Shown piece after piece: positions 1-8,785 of a stretch of DNA of 64,000 nucleotides. The stretch comes from Albibacterium profundi (GTDB taxonomy: Bacteria > Bacteroidota > Bacteroidia > Sphingobacteriales > Sphingobacteriaceae): the NCBI RefSeq assembly GCF_042159835.1, contig NZ_JBBVGT010000002.1:310001-374000 (forward strand). Direction: 5' to 3'. The translations under genes were made by a program, and so were the position numbers. The notes beneath the pieces are model-generated. The model was not told the DNA's origin and ran no database searches. It saw only the letters and a program-made list of their open reading frames with translations. Numbering within the stretch: the stretch's first letter is position 1; every line of letters starts with the position of its first letter.

Positions 1-1859
1 CTTTTTGATGTCGCATAACCTACTGCATAGTTCTGTCCTCCGAAGAAATTAGCAGAATACATCATGTAGTATACATCATTCTTCTTGAAGATATACGACC
101 CCTCCGTCCACCGACGGTTCGCTTCACGAGCGGTTACCGAGCGACTTTCCCAAGGATGAACATCAAGCTCCAATGGCGGTCGCAATAATAATTTAGGGTC
201 TCCAATTATACCACTGAAATCGGGTTTCATTTCAACACCATACACCCAACTCTCTTCAATTTCGTCGTACCAACCTTTTTCTCTCGCCCAAGCAGAAATT
301 TCACTTTCTACAGGATGTTTATAGCAACAACGCGAATAGTACAAATACACCTTGCCATCTTCAAACCACACGTTCGCATCAATAATCGGATAACCCGGAT
401 CAAAAATCGGCCGGTTGTGCATATCAATAAATGGTCCAGTTGGTTTATCGGAAACCGCAACGCCAATTTTAAAATTTTCTAGCTCATTCGTAGGGTTCAC
501 CTCCCATTGTGCACTATAGAACAGGTAGTATTTCCCATGACGATGGTACACCTCCGGCGCCCAAAAAGCATCGATACCCCAACCATTTTCATTATCGCTA
601 TAATAAACCTGACCTTCAAATTCCCAATCCTTCAAATTGGTCGACGAATACGCCGCAAAGCCCTTTTTAGCGCCGCCGCCGGTTCCGTACATATAATAGG
701 TTCCATCAGAATCTTTCATCACGTATGGATCACCAAAGGCTACTGGTAGAGGGTTATTTCCTACGGTCGCATGGCTTTTATCCGAATGCTGACGCTGAAT
801 AATCTCAGCCTCGCCGCTCGGTCTCTTTATTCTATTACCAGTAGGAATAGGCTTCCCAAATACAGGTTCACCTTTCTCGTTCCATGTAAATTTCTGCGTT
901 CGGATATCCCGATCCCAACCCGGCTCTAAGGATTTTTTACTATGGTACACAATCCACCACTCCGAATCGTCGGGCGACGTGGTAAAACTTGCGTGTCCTG
1001 TTCCGTGAACCTGTTCGGTTCCCATAAACACTGGTCCCTTCTTCTCCCAGTTAGCCGGATCCATGGGTGACTTGGAAGAGTCAATTAGGCGCAATTGGCC
1101 TAAGCGATAGTTTTCCAGCCAGGATTCGCGGGTCGAATAAATAATGAAAGTTTGTCCATCACGTTGCAATACCTGAGCACCTTCATTTAAATCCAATGGG
1201 CCACCTGTTTCCCATGACTCTTCTGGTGATGAAATCTTTACCCTTTCGGAACTAATTGAATACGGATTACTCATTTCTGCAATATACAAATGCTGCTTTG
1301 TGGCATCTGTTTCTTCGTTTTTTTCCCAACCTGACCAAACAGCGTAGAGTTGACCATTAAGTTCTAAAGGTGTAACATCAATCGCCCAGATTGTATTCAC
1401 ATAATCATTTGGATCATCGCCAGTCTTCAAAATACCGCGATCTATATATTCTCCCTGTGGATCATCGCTTACAGACTCAAGCACACCTGAACGTTGATAA
1501 ATAAACGGAGGGCCCGATTTTCCTGCCGCATAATATATGTACCATTTATTACCAATTCGGTGCAACTCAGGAGCCCAAAGGCAATTCTGATTCCATCCTT
1601 CATCCGGCGTTTTCCACACAGTCACTCGCTCACCGGGCTCAGTAAGTGTTTTCGATTTTGTAACGGTCAACGTATTTCCACTCTTTCCTCCCACAGCACA
1701 CATATAGTAATAACCATCGTGTTTAGTAACCCACGGGTCGGCCCCGTTAGCTATTGGATTTGTAAAATGCGTCGTTGACGTTTCATTCTGCGCACGTGCA
1801 TGCTGAATGTTGAAAGCCGACAAAAATATTAGGCAAATAAAAATTAACTTAATTCTCAT
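1..1859 (-). CDS. Tandem GH43 family glycosyl hydrolase (C-terminus cut by window edge)
   Basis: The minus-strand frame is open from the ATG at 1859 to the left edge, giving at least 619 residues with no stop. Residues 1-23 form a signal peptide, so the enzyme is exported. Two five-bladed propeller GH43 domains follow. In the first, ADPWV (Asp41), AIDVTPL and NEGAQVL (Glu225) supply the usual Asp/Asp/Glu catalytic set. The second starts near residue 370 with FGDPYV and has WAPEVYH, IDANVWF and WTEGSY at the matching places. GH43 enzymes are arabinofuranosidases, arabinanases or xylosidases; which substrate each domain takes cannot be read here. It lies close to the SusCD locus but on its own transcript, divergent from the beta-lactamase gene. 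Both domains look catalytically intact. Confidence 0.88.
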   Translation of the reverse strand, partial: MRIKLIFICLIFLSAFNIQHARAQNETSTTHFTNPIANGADPWVTKHDGYYYMCAVGGKSGNTLTVTKSKTLTEPGERVTVWKTPDEGWNQNCLWAPELHRIGNKWYIYYAAGKSGPPFIYQRSGVLESVSDDPQGEYIDRGILKTGDDPNDYVNTIWAIDVTPLELNGQLYAVWSGWEKNEETDATKQHLYIAEMSNPYSISSERVKISSPEESWETGGPLDLNEGAQVLQRDGQTFIIYSTRESWLENYRLGQLRLIDSSKSPMDPANWEKKGPVFMGTEQVHGTGHASFTTSPDDSEWWIVYHSKKSLEPGWDRDIRTQKFTWNEKGEPVFGKPIPTGNRIKRPSGEAEIIQRQHSDKSHATVGNNPLPVAFGDPYVMKDSDGTYYMYGTGGGAKKGFAAYSSTNLKDWEFEGQVYYSDNENGWGIDAFWAPEVYHRHGKYYLFYSAQWEVNPTNELENFKIGVAVSDKPTGPFIDMHNRPIFDPGYPIIDANVWFEDGKVYLYYSRCCYKHPVESEISAWAREKGWYDEIEESWVYGVEMKPDFSGIIGDPKLLLRPPLELDVHPWESRSVTAREANRRWTEGSYIFKKNDVYYMMYSANFFGGQNYAVGYATSK

Positions 1860-1867
1860 AAGGATAT

Positions 1868-1932
1868 CAATCGTAAAGGTCTCAAATCGTAAATTGAACA
1901 TAGAATCTCAGGGCCGCCCCAATCGTAAAGGT
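1868..1932. repeat. Direct repeats upstream of the tandem GH43 gene
   Basis: The 13-mer CAATCGTAAAGGT occurs at 1868-1880 and again at 1920-1932, with a related CAAATCGTAAATT at 1883-1895. All lie just upstream of the GH43 start at 1859 in the short divergent intergenic region. Spaced direct repeats beside a sugar-hydrolase gene could be regulator binding sites; this is inference. Confidence 0.5.
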
Positions 1933-2030
1933 AACGAATGTATTTCTTTTTGCTGTATTCAAACATGAAGGATCTTTCAGAAATAAATTTAATTTTTCCG
2001 TACTTTGAAATTAAATAAAAGAAATTCGCC

Positions 2031-2831
2031 ATGACCAAAAAGATACTGCGCACCTTATTAACACTAAGCATTTTCATTGCCGCCTGCAGCACCGGTAGAA
2101 CCGATGCAGATCACGAAACCGGCGAGAGAGACGTCACGACATCTGATGAAACTGCCCTGCATAAAGATTCAGTTCTCTATAGTAGTGAATCCTTGCAAAT
2201 AAGGCAGGTATCAGAACATGTGTATCAACATACCTCCTATCTATCTACCAACGACTTTGGAAACGTACCCTGTAATGGTATGATTGTATTCAATGGAAAC
2301 GAAGCGATCGTCTTCGATACGCCTGCAAGCGAAACAAGTTCAGAAGAGTTATTGAGCCAGTTAGATTCCATGGGATTTGAAGTAAAGGCTGTCGTAGCCA
2401 CTCATTTTCATGCCGACTGTGTGGCTGGACTAAAACAATTCCACGCTCGGAACATACCGTCATATACGAATACGCGTACATTGGTACTTCTCGACGGACT
2501 ATCTTCTGAACAGATGCCTCAAAACGCCTTTGATCGCGAAATAGAGCTCATGGTAGGTGGTCAGAACGTATACGCTAAATATTTTGGAGAAGGACATACG
2601 ACCGACAATGTGATAGGTTACTTTCCGTCAGACCAAGTGCTTTTCGGCGGCTGTTTAATTAAAGAAATGGATGCTGGAAAAGGAAACTTAGAAGATGCCA
2701 ATACCGATGCGTGGCCTGCGACGGTTATGAAAATCAAAAAAGAGTATCCTAATCTTTCCAAGGTTATTCCCGGACATGGTTCCATCGGAGGCCCCGAGCT
2801 CCTAGATTATACCATCACTTTATTTCAATAA
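2031..2831 (+). CDS. Subclass B1 metallo-beta-lactamase, predicted lipoprotein
   Basis: This 266-residue protein has a lipobox ending in Cys19 (IFIAAC), so it is probably a lipidated envelope protein, followed by an acidic linker to about residue 45. The metallo-beta-lactamase fold carries every B1 zinc ligand: HFHADC gives His125, His127 and Asp129; GEGHT gives His189; GGCLIK gives Cys208 and Lys211; PGHG gives His249. In standard numbering these are H116, H118, D120, H196, C221, K224 and H263. GNLEDA matches the substrate-binding Asn233 region. The Cys ligand separates B1 from B3 and from generic fold members. The family hydrolyses beta-lactams including carbapenems in the periplasm; activity of this copy is inferred. 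It stands alone, with no adjacent mobile element. Confidence 0.9.
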   Translation: MTKKILRTLLTLSIFIAACSTGRTDADHETGERDVTTSDETALHKDSVLYSSESLQIRQVSEHVYQHTSYLSTNDFGNVPCNGMIVFNGNEAIVFDTPASETSSEELLSQLDSMGFEVKAVVATHFHADCVAGLKQFHARNIPSYTNTRTLVLLDGLSSEQMPQNAFDREIELMVGGQNVYAKYFGEGHTTDNVIGYFPSDQVLFGGCLIKEMDAGKGNLEDANTDAWPATVMKIKKEYPNLSKVIPGHGSIGGPELLDYTITLFQ

Positions 2832-2962
2832 AAGCGTTAAGCAAAGTAGCACTCAGACGCAAACAAAAGTTTACTCACTTTGTTATCCTGACTAATGAAC
2901 TGATTTTCAAAAAGTAACAAGCTTTTATTATCAGTTAAAAACAAGTTAAAACAACAAGTGAT

Positions 2963-3865
2963 ATGAACTTAATCGAAATGATCAAAGAGGAGATTGACGG
3001 AGACGTACTTTCCTCCATAAGCCAAAAAGCGGGCGTCAGTCAAGAACAGGCAGAAAAAGGCCTTTCTGCAACCATCCCAGCCGTTCTAGCTGGAATCTTA
3101 AAAAATAACAATGGTGAAAATTCCAGTCTACTGGGAGGATTATTTGTTCAAGGAGCAGGCGACGATCAATCAGAAGAAGATGATTCACAACTACTGAACC
3201 GTGGAAGTGCGATGGCCAATAGCTTATTTGGAACGGAGCGTGAAAAACTAACTACTGAAGTGGGGAATGCGACCGGACTCGATCACAATAAATCCTCTGG
3301 ACTTCTAGCGATGGCTGTACCAACGATCACGGGACTGATAAGCAAATTAATGACCAAGCACAATTGGAATCTCACTGATGTTCTCGGTAGGGTTGCATCT
3401 ACCAAAGACGATATTGCTACATCACTTTCAGATATTCCACCTGCTGGTTTTCCGAAAACGGATACTCCACCGGACGAGCGACATGAACCGGAGGAAAGAC
3501 CTATCGAAGTCCCTCCAGCACCCATTCCACCAGTTGTGGATGAACCCGTTATTGACGAACCTGTTAGTAGCGATGAACCCATAATCGGCGACGCGATTAG
3601 AGACGAGGAAATCATCGACGAAACCAGTGTAACAAGGGAGCCCTTAAGAACCCTTGACGATTCAGAGGATGTTCCGCTTTCTAAAGAACCTATTACTCCC
3701 GCATCCATTGCACGCGAAACTGTAGAACAAGAACATATAGAGTCTGAACAAATACCACCGAGAGCAGCCATACCTCCAGAACCAAGTCCGAAGTCTGGTG
3801 GAGGAATGCTACGATGGTTACTGATAATTGTCCTGGTAATTCTAATTCTCTGGTGGCTTCTATAA
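2963..3865 (+). CDS. DUF937 domain protein with C-terminal membrane anchor
   Basis: The 300-residue product begins with a DUF937-like region (residues 1-145), recognisable from an amphipathic start, glycine-rich turns (LLGGLF) and a second helical half (SGLLAMAVPTITGLISKLM). A Pro/Glu/Asp-rich linker (about 155-275) follows, and the protein ends in one hydrophobic segment (MLRWLLIIVLVILILWWLL). It has no signal peptide, so it is probably tail-anchored with the DUF937 part in the cytoplasm. The molecular function of DUF937 is unknown. It follows the beta-lactamase gene by about 130 nt on the same strand but need not be co-transcribed. It converges on the next gene with a 15-nt gap. Confidence 0.75.
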   Translation: MNLIEMIKEEIDGDVLSSISQKAGVSQEQAEKGLSATIPAVLAGILKNNNGENSSLLGGLFVQGAGDDQSEEDDSQLLNRGSAMANSLFGTEREKLTTEVGNATGLDHNKSSGLLAMAVPTITGLISKLMTKHNWNLTDVLGRVASTKDDIATSLSDIPPAGFPKTDTPPDERHEPEERPIEVPPAPIPPVVDEPVIDEPVSSDEPIIGDAIRDEEIIDETSVTREPLRTLDDSEDVPLSKEPITPASIARETVEQEHIESEQIPPRAAIPPEPSPKSGGGMLRWLLIIVLVILILWWLL

Positions 3866-3880
3866 GTTTCTGACAAGATC

Positions 3881-5011
3881 TTAATGAAGCTCGTCCCACC
3901 ACCTAGAATAGCTTCGACCAATATCATCTAAGCTCAGCTCTTCACCGATCATGGGGGTAAGGAGTGGAATACCGTTCACTCCGTTAAGCTCCGTGATTTT
4001 GTTCAATGGTTCATTCCATGGGTGATGAGCTAGTTTGAATTTCGACGAATGCACAGGTAACAGTCGTTTTGCTTTTAGATCGGCCGCAGCCTTTAACACT
4101 TCTTCTGGCAACATATGAATAGCCTGCCAAGCTTTATTGTATTGACCATTGTCGAGAATGGCAAGGTCGACTGGACCGTGTCGCTCTCCGATCTGAGCAA
4201 AATGCTTTCCATAGCCACTGTCACCTCCGATATAGATCTTTTTCGTCGGCGACTCCAAAACGAAAGACATCCACAAGGTGTTATTTCTAGAAAATCCACG
4301 GCCAGAAAAATGTCTGGCAGGCTCTGTATGGATCAATAGATCATTCGTTAATTCAACAGTTTGATACCAATTTTTTTCAATGATTTTATCTTTCGGATAA
4401 CCCCAATACTCAAAATGCTGCCCTACACCTAAGCCACAAATCACCTTCCCCACTTTCTCTTTCAACTTTATAACGGTTTCATAATCGAGGTGATCATAAT
4501 GATCATGTGTAATCAGCAAATAATCTATGGGAGGAATATCATCTGTCGAATAGATATCAGAACCATTGAATGACAAATTCGTACCAGGAAGAGGTGAGGC
4601 GTTACCACTAAAAACAGGATCAACCAAAAAGCGTTTACCATCTAACTGAAGATAATAAGACGAGTGTCCAAACCAAACCAACACATTGCTATCAATTGGC
4701 AGCTCAAACAAATCGGTCTTCACTGAAGGTAAAGAATCAACAGGTATAGTTTCAGGAAATTTGGCAAACAGGAAGTTGAAAAATATTTTCGGCATGGAAT
4801 AGCCCTCTGTTAAAGAAGGAGTCTCTTCTATGTTCTGAAAAGCTTTATCCTTATAGTTGTCTGCTTGCATCATGCGTTCTAAGCGATTTCCCGTTGGCGC
4901 TTTTCCGAACTTTGGTTGGCGCATGTACAGAAAAATAGCTGCTACGGCGAGCATTACAATACCAATCAGAACTATCATTATTTTTTTAATTACGGAAGAT
5001 TTCTTTGCCAT
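3881..5011 (-). CDS. MBL-fold metallo-hydrolase, NAPE-PLD/UlaG-like
   Basis: A 376-residue protein with one N-terminal transmembrane helix (about residues 9-29) that likely anchors the rest outside the inner membrane. The metallo-beta-lactamase fold is shown by HSSYYLQLDG, the metal motif THDHYDHLDYE, a later His in EPARHFSGRG, GGDSGYG and VHSSKFKLAHHPW. This set is typical of the lactamase_B_2 group that includes N-acylphosphatidylethanolamine phospholipase D. It is not a true beta-lactamase: it lacks the B1 Cys and the family acts on phosphodiesters or lactones. The natural substrate is unknown. It lies 122 nt downstream of the GH43 gene on the same strand and may be read from the end of that operon. 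Confidence 0.8.
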   Translation of the reverse strand: MAKKSSVIKKIMIVLIGIVMLAVAAIFLYMRQPKFGKAPTGNRLERMMQADNYKDKAFQNIEETPSLTEGYSMPKIFFNFLFAKFPETIPVDSLPSVKTDLFELPIDSNVLVWFGHSSYYLQLDGKRFLVDPVFSGNASPLPGTNLSFNGSDIYSTDDIPPIDYLLITHDHYDHLDYETVIKLKEKVGKVICGLGVGQHFEYWGYPKDKIIEKNWYQTVELTNDLLIHTEPARHFSGRGFSRNNTLWMSFVLESPTKKIYIGGDSGYGKHFAQIGERHGPVDLAILDNGQYNKAWQAIHMLPEEVLKAAADLKAKRLLPVHSSKFKLAHHPWNEPLNKITELNGVNGIPLLTPMIGEELSLDDIGRSYSRWWDELH

Positions 5012-5133
5012 TATGAGTTAGCAATATATCAATAATTTTTAGGATGCAGACCAATAAAAACTCGATACACTCTCAAGAAGAAACCGTAATTTTCAACTCA
5101 AAGGAATTAGTTCGCGGGAGAATACATCACAAC

Positions 5134-6114
5134 TTATTCGACAATCAATCTCGGCGTAACAAAGTCTGGATCAATAACCATAATGGTTTCTCCGTCTTTT
5201 TCCTCAAAGCTAACCGTGCTGATATTCATAAAACGCGGGTGAATCTTATCCTTACTGCGATGCGAATGAAAAACAATTCTTAGCTGACCTTCTTTATCTT
5301 CAAACATCGCACTATGCCCTACTCCTACCAAGTCGCCAGGCATTTGAAGAATCGGATTCCCCTCATATTTAGTCCACGGACCATTTACATGGTCGGCCGT
5401 TGCATACCCAATTCCATAAAACTGACTTTCATAACTATTAGCGGAATAAGTCATATAATACTTTCCATCGTGTTTTAATACGTATGGGCCTTCGTTTACG
5501 CGGGGCCAAACTTCTTCCCATTCTTGTGAAACATTGATGCACTTCTTCATCGTCTCCGTCTTAATCGTTTTCAAATCATCCTCCAATTCGGCAACCCAAA
5601 TATTCAAACCATCATTAAAGCGATCAAAAAAGAGATATGGTTTACCGTCGTCGTCAATGAACAAGGAGTTGTCGATACACTTTTCTCCACTAATCATAGG
5701 TTCCTTTACTTCTTGTATAAAAGGACCTAAAGGACTATTGCTCGTCGCCACACAGATATGTTCATCTGCAGAGTAATACATATAAAATTTACCATTGACA
5801 TGATACACTTCCGGTGCCCAAAACCATCTATCGCCCCAAGTATCCTTTTTATCCAAGGCTAGTCGTTGTTCCGCTGCTTTCCATGTCAGTAAATCATCTG
5901 ATGTATAAACTTCTATTCCATCTGCTGCATTAGTTCCGTAGGCATAATACACACCATCATAAAGCAAAATAAAGGGATCGCCAAAGGGAACTTCTATTGA
6001 TAGAGCTTCGGAAGGGGTATTGGATGGAGGATCGGACAATTCGCCTCCCTCTTTTGCTGAACATGACAGACATCCAAAACAAACGATAAAACTCAAAAAC
6101 GCAATGTATCTCAT
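5134..6114 (-). CDS. GH43 family glycosyl hydrolase, lipoprotein
   Basis: The 326-residue protein has a lipobox near Cys15/Cys18 (FGCLSC), so it is probably lipidated and may sit on the cell surface or in the periplasm. A single GH43 five-bladed propeller fills residues 42-326. The expected catalytic set is visible: Asp46 in FGDPF as general base, Asp148 in CIDNS as pKa modulator, and Glu208 in VNEGPY as acid. WAPEVYH and GHSAMF are further family landmarks. It is the last gene of the SusCD operon, 22 nt after the previous one. GH43 specificities range over arabinose and xylose linkages, and this copy cannot be assigned from sequence reading alone. Confidence 0.88.
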   Translation of the reverse strand: MRYIAFLSFIVCFGCLSCSAKEGGELSDPPSNTPSEALSIEVPFGDPFILLYDGVYYAYGTNAADGIEVYTSDDLLTWKAAEQRLALDKKDTWGDRWFWAPEVYHVNGKFYMYYSADEHICVATSNSPLGPFIQEVKEPMISGEKCIDNSLFIDDDGKPYLFFDRFNDGLNIWVAELEDDLKTIKTETMKKCINVSQEWEEVWPRVNEGPYVLKHDGKYYMTYSANSYESQFYGIGYATADHVNGPWTKYEGNPILQMPGDLVGVGHSAMFEDKEGQLRIVFHSHRSKDKIHPRFMNISTVSFEEKDGETIMVIDPDFVTPRLIVE

Positions 6115-6136
6115 TATATTTCTATTTAATTTATTT

Positions 6137-7183
6137 CTATTCCGAGGTACTATTCTCTAGAACTCCATATTCATCAACAAGCCGTTCATACTCTTCTTTA
6201 CTAATAGTAATCATACAGCCATGTCTAACTGAAGCGGGCATACTATATTTATCCCAATCTGCGTGAAAAGTATAGCCCGATGCTTGATACCAGGGCCCGT
6301 TTAAATTGTCAGCGATGGAAAGACCGTATGAAACGCCGGGATATTGTTCATAATACATATACCAGATTTTATTATCCGGTGATGGAATCAACATCGGCGC
6401 TTCTCTGAAGTTAGGACTAATAGGATCGGCAGGTGCTGAATAGGGACCAGTCAAAGATGCCGATCTAGCTATGCGAATCGTCTTCCCGGTAGGCCAATAA
6501 AGAGTCGGATATGTTTCATCTTTAATAACAGCAAAATACTGATCGTCAACCTTACGGATGAATACATCGATTGTACCCATTCCTAAGTCAAATAGTTTTG
6601 TCGGATGATCGGAGAAAGTCTTTAGATCTTCCGACAAAACATACAAGGTACGTTGACTAGCCCAATAGCGTTCGGGATCTTCGCTTGTCCCCTCTTTATG
6701 CGGTGTATGCCACGTAAGGATGTACTGACTCGTCGATTCGTCAAAATAAACCTTTGGAGCACCAATCCGCTGTAGGGCATCTTCATAATCTGGTGTACTT
6801 CGCAAAACTGGTGTATAAACCGTATGTTCCTTCCAGTTAATCAAATCGGATGAGACCCAGATAACAATGTCAGGTGAGCTATCGCTCGTGTTACCAGCAA
6901 GGTAATATCGTCCATCATGACCTTTGGTGATATCAGGATGTCCTTTATAGGCCTCGAATACCCGCTTTTTATTATTCAATGCCTTCCAATGTAGACCATC
7001 CAAGCTAACTGAATAATAAAGTCGACCATAGTCCTGATGGGTCATATGTGCGAACAAATATGCTTGATTTACTGCATTATTTGGGTCTGTGACTTGTCCT
7101 GGTGGATCTGGTTGCTGACCATAGACCGAGATTGTCGTGGTTGTCAATAGGAAGAATAGCAAATATCTTTTAATGCTGATCAT
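6137..7183 (-). CDS. GH43-like five-bladed propeller glycosyl hydrolase, secreted
   Basis: This 348-residue protein has a cleavable signal peptide (residues 1-22, ending VYG). The fold repeats blades with YYSVSLDGLHW, GRYYLAG, WVSSDLINW and SQYILTWH, as in GH43 and related clan GH-F enzymes. Candidate catalytic residues are Asp84 (HPDITKG), Asp206 (GTIDVF) and Glu261 (FREAPM). The motifs diverge from the standard GH43 in the next gene, so it belongs to a different subfamily or a neighbouring family such as GH117. It lies between susD (23-nt gap) and the GH43 lipoprotein gene, so it is part of the same transcript and probably acts on the same glycan. Confidence 0.75.
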   Translation of the reverse strand: MISIKRYLLFFLLTTTTISVYGQQPDPPGQVTDPNNAVNQAYLFAHMTHQDYGRLYYSVSLDGLHWKALNNKKRVFEAYKGHPDITKGHDGRYYLAGNTSDSSPDIVIWVSSDLINWKEHTVYTPVLRSTPDYEDALQRIGAPKVYFDESTSQYILTWHTPHKEGTSEDPERYWASQRTLYVLSEDLKTFSDHPTKLFDLGMGTIDVFIRKVDDQYFAVIKDETYPTLYWPTGKTIRIARSASLTGPYSAPADPISPNFREAPMLIPSPDNKIWYMYYEQYPGVSYGLSIADNLNGPWYQASGYTFHADWDKYSMPASVRHGCMITISKEEYERLVDEYGVLENSTSE

Positions 7184-7206
7184 GTCGTTGATTTACAATA
7201 TAAATT

Positions 7207-8763
7207 CTAATATTTAGGGTTCTGCGTAAGTTTGTTATCGCTATTATCCACTTCTATTTGAGGAATCGGCAGTCGCCTGTGTTTACCAATAACAAAGTTA
7301 TTAAAATCTGCGTCTCTTTCTTTTAGTTCAGCAATACCCTCTTCCGAGTCCAACAGCCCCCAACGCTTTAAATCGGCCCATCGCCACCCTTCGAAGCACA
7401 GCTCTAAAGATCGTTCCATTTGCAATCTTTTCATAAAGGCTTCTTTCGAGTTCAAACTTGCACTGTGGACGCTGGTCTGAAGGGTCGGAAGATTCACGGA
7501 TGGACGCTGTCTCACTTTATTCACATAATTTGCTGCCTCAGTTATTGAGCCACCCGTTTCGACAATACATTCCGCATACATCAATAGAACATCAGCATAG
7601 CGGAGAAAACGAAAATTATTAGGTGCAAAATAATCTTCTCGATCTCGGAAATAACCGGTTGAATATTTCCGGATATACATGTGATCTCCCCAAGCAGAAT
7701 CCCATGTTCGACCATAAACTAAAGGTGACTCATTAGGAAAGTCGGCCGGGCTATCTTTGTAATACAAATTATAGTACAAACGAATATCATTCCCGCCATC
7801 TAGGTTCTTTTCTTTTTTATATTCTGTCACAAACCATGACCGCGCCATACCATCCTGCCAGCCAATTCCACCCGGTGCATAGAACTGGGTGCGTTGAAAG
7901 CCTGTAGCCATGGAAGCACTATTACCTGTCCCACCCTTATTCTCATCTGAAAACTGAATTTCAAAGATTCCCTCTTTATTATTTTCATTATAATGAGTAA
8001 AGTTATCCATGTAATTGTCAACTAGACCATAGAGCGAACCCTCCCTGTCGATGAGCCACTGCAATTCATTTTTTGCCTCTTGATATTTATGCTGTTGCAT
8101 ATATGCTTTGGCTAAAAGAGCTTTAGCCGCACCAATTGTAGCTCTTCCCAAATTGGCGTCATCCCAGGTTTCTGGTAACTTTGTTATCGCATTCTGTAAG
8201 TCAATTTCAATTTGCGCCCAAATTTGCTCCTGCGAAACCTCTTCTGGCTTGTAACTACCATCCTTCGGTTCTAGTACCAAGGCCCCTTTCTCCCACAGGA
8301 TCGCTATCTGAAAATACCAAATCGCACGTAGAAATTCGGCCTGTCCAATTACCCGGCTTCTTGTTGTCTCATCTTCAAATGGGATCTCTGGAGTGAATTT
8401 AAGAACCTGATTTGCTCTGAAAATACTTACATAAAAATCTTCCCAATGCACATTGTTGCCTTCCCAGAAATTATAGTTTACATAGTTAAAACGTGTCCAG
8501 TCAGCTAATTCATTCCACGGACTAGTACTCCATCCCTCGTCTGAACTTAAATCATAGCGAAAAGAAAGCCAACGCATCCAGGTTCCTTCCTTATAGAATC
8601 GGCTATATACAGCGTTTAAGCCTTTTTGCGCATCATCTTCTGTTTTCCAAAAAGTTTCTGTTGTTGGTTCATTGGGGTTTTTGATGTCCAACAAACTTTT
8701 CTTACATGATCCCGCAATTCCAAGAATCATGATTCCCCATATTATTATTTTAAATCTTTTCAT
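7207..8763 (-). CDS. SusD/RagB family outer-membrane glycan-binding lipoprotein
   Basis: A 518-residue lipoprotein with a lipobox near residue 20 (GIAGSC) followed by the SusD hallmark LLDIKNPNEPT. TPR-like helices follow (AKALLAKAYMQQ), with the family C-terminal pattern LRYADVLLMYAE and RLQMERSLELCFEGWRWADLKRWG. SusD proteins cover the mouth of their SusC channel and capture oligosaccharides at the cell surface. The gene is 22 nt after susC, the normal arrangement. The ligand is probably the arabinose/xylose-containing glycan attacked by the GH5 and GH43 enzymes of this operon (inference). The length is typical and nothing is broken. Confidence 0.95.
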   Translation of the reverse strand: MKRFKIIIWGIMILGIAGSCKKSLLDIKNPNEPTTETFWKTEDDAQKGLNAVYSRFYKEGTWMRWLSFRYDLSSDEGWSTSPWNELADWTRFNYVNYNFWEGNNVHWEDFYVSIFRANQVLKFTPEIPFEDETTRSRVIGQAEFLRAIWYFQIAILWEKGALVLEPKDGSYKPEEVSQEQIWAQIEIDLQNAITKLPETWDDANLGRATIGAAKALLAKAYMQQHKYQEAKNELQWLIDREGSLYGLVDNYMDNFTHYNENNKEGIFEIQFSDENKGGTGNSASMATGFQRTQFYAPGGIGWQDGMARSWFVTEYKKEKNLDGGNDIRLYYNLYYKDSPADFPNESPLVYGRTWDSAWGDHMYIRKYSTGYFRDREDYFAPNNFRFLRYADVLLMYAECIVETGGSITEAANYVNKVRQRPSVNLPTLQTSVHSASLNSKEAFMKRLQMERSLELCFEGWRWADLKRWGLLDSEEGIAELKERDADFNNFVIGKHRRLPIPQIEVDNSDNKLTQNPKY

Positions 8764-8785
8764 CGTCTAAGTTTTTTATGGATAA

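Noticed and set aside
3283..3927. 214-codon minus-strand frame opposite the DUF937 gene
   Set aside because: Ser/Gly-rich product without domain, fully antisense to a gene with recognisable domain and membrane tail; a shadow of the Pro/Glu-rich linker.
3881..5011. A second beta-lactamase
   Set aside because: It has the MBL fold but lacks the B1 Cys ligand and matches the NAPE-PLD/UlaG group, so it is not called a resistance enzyme.
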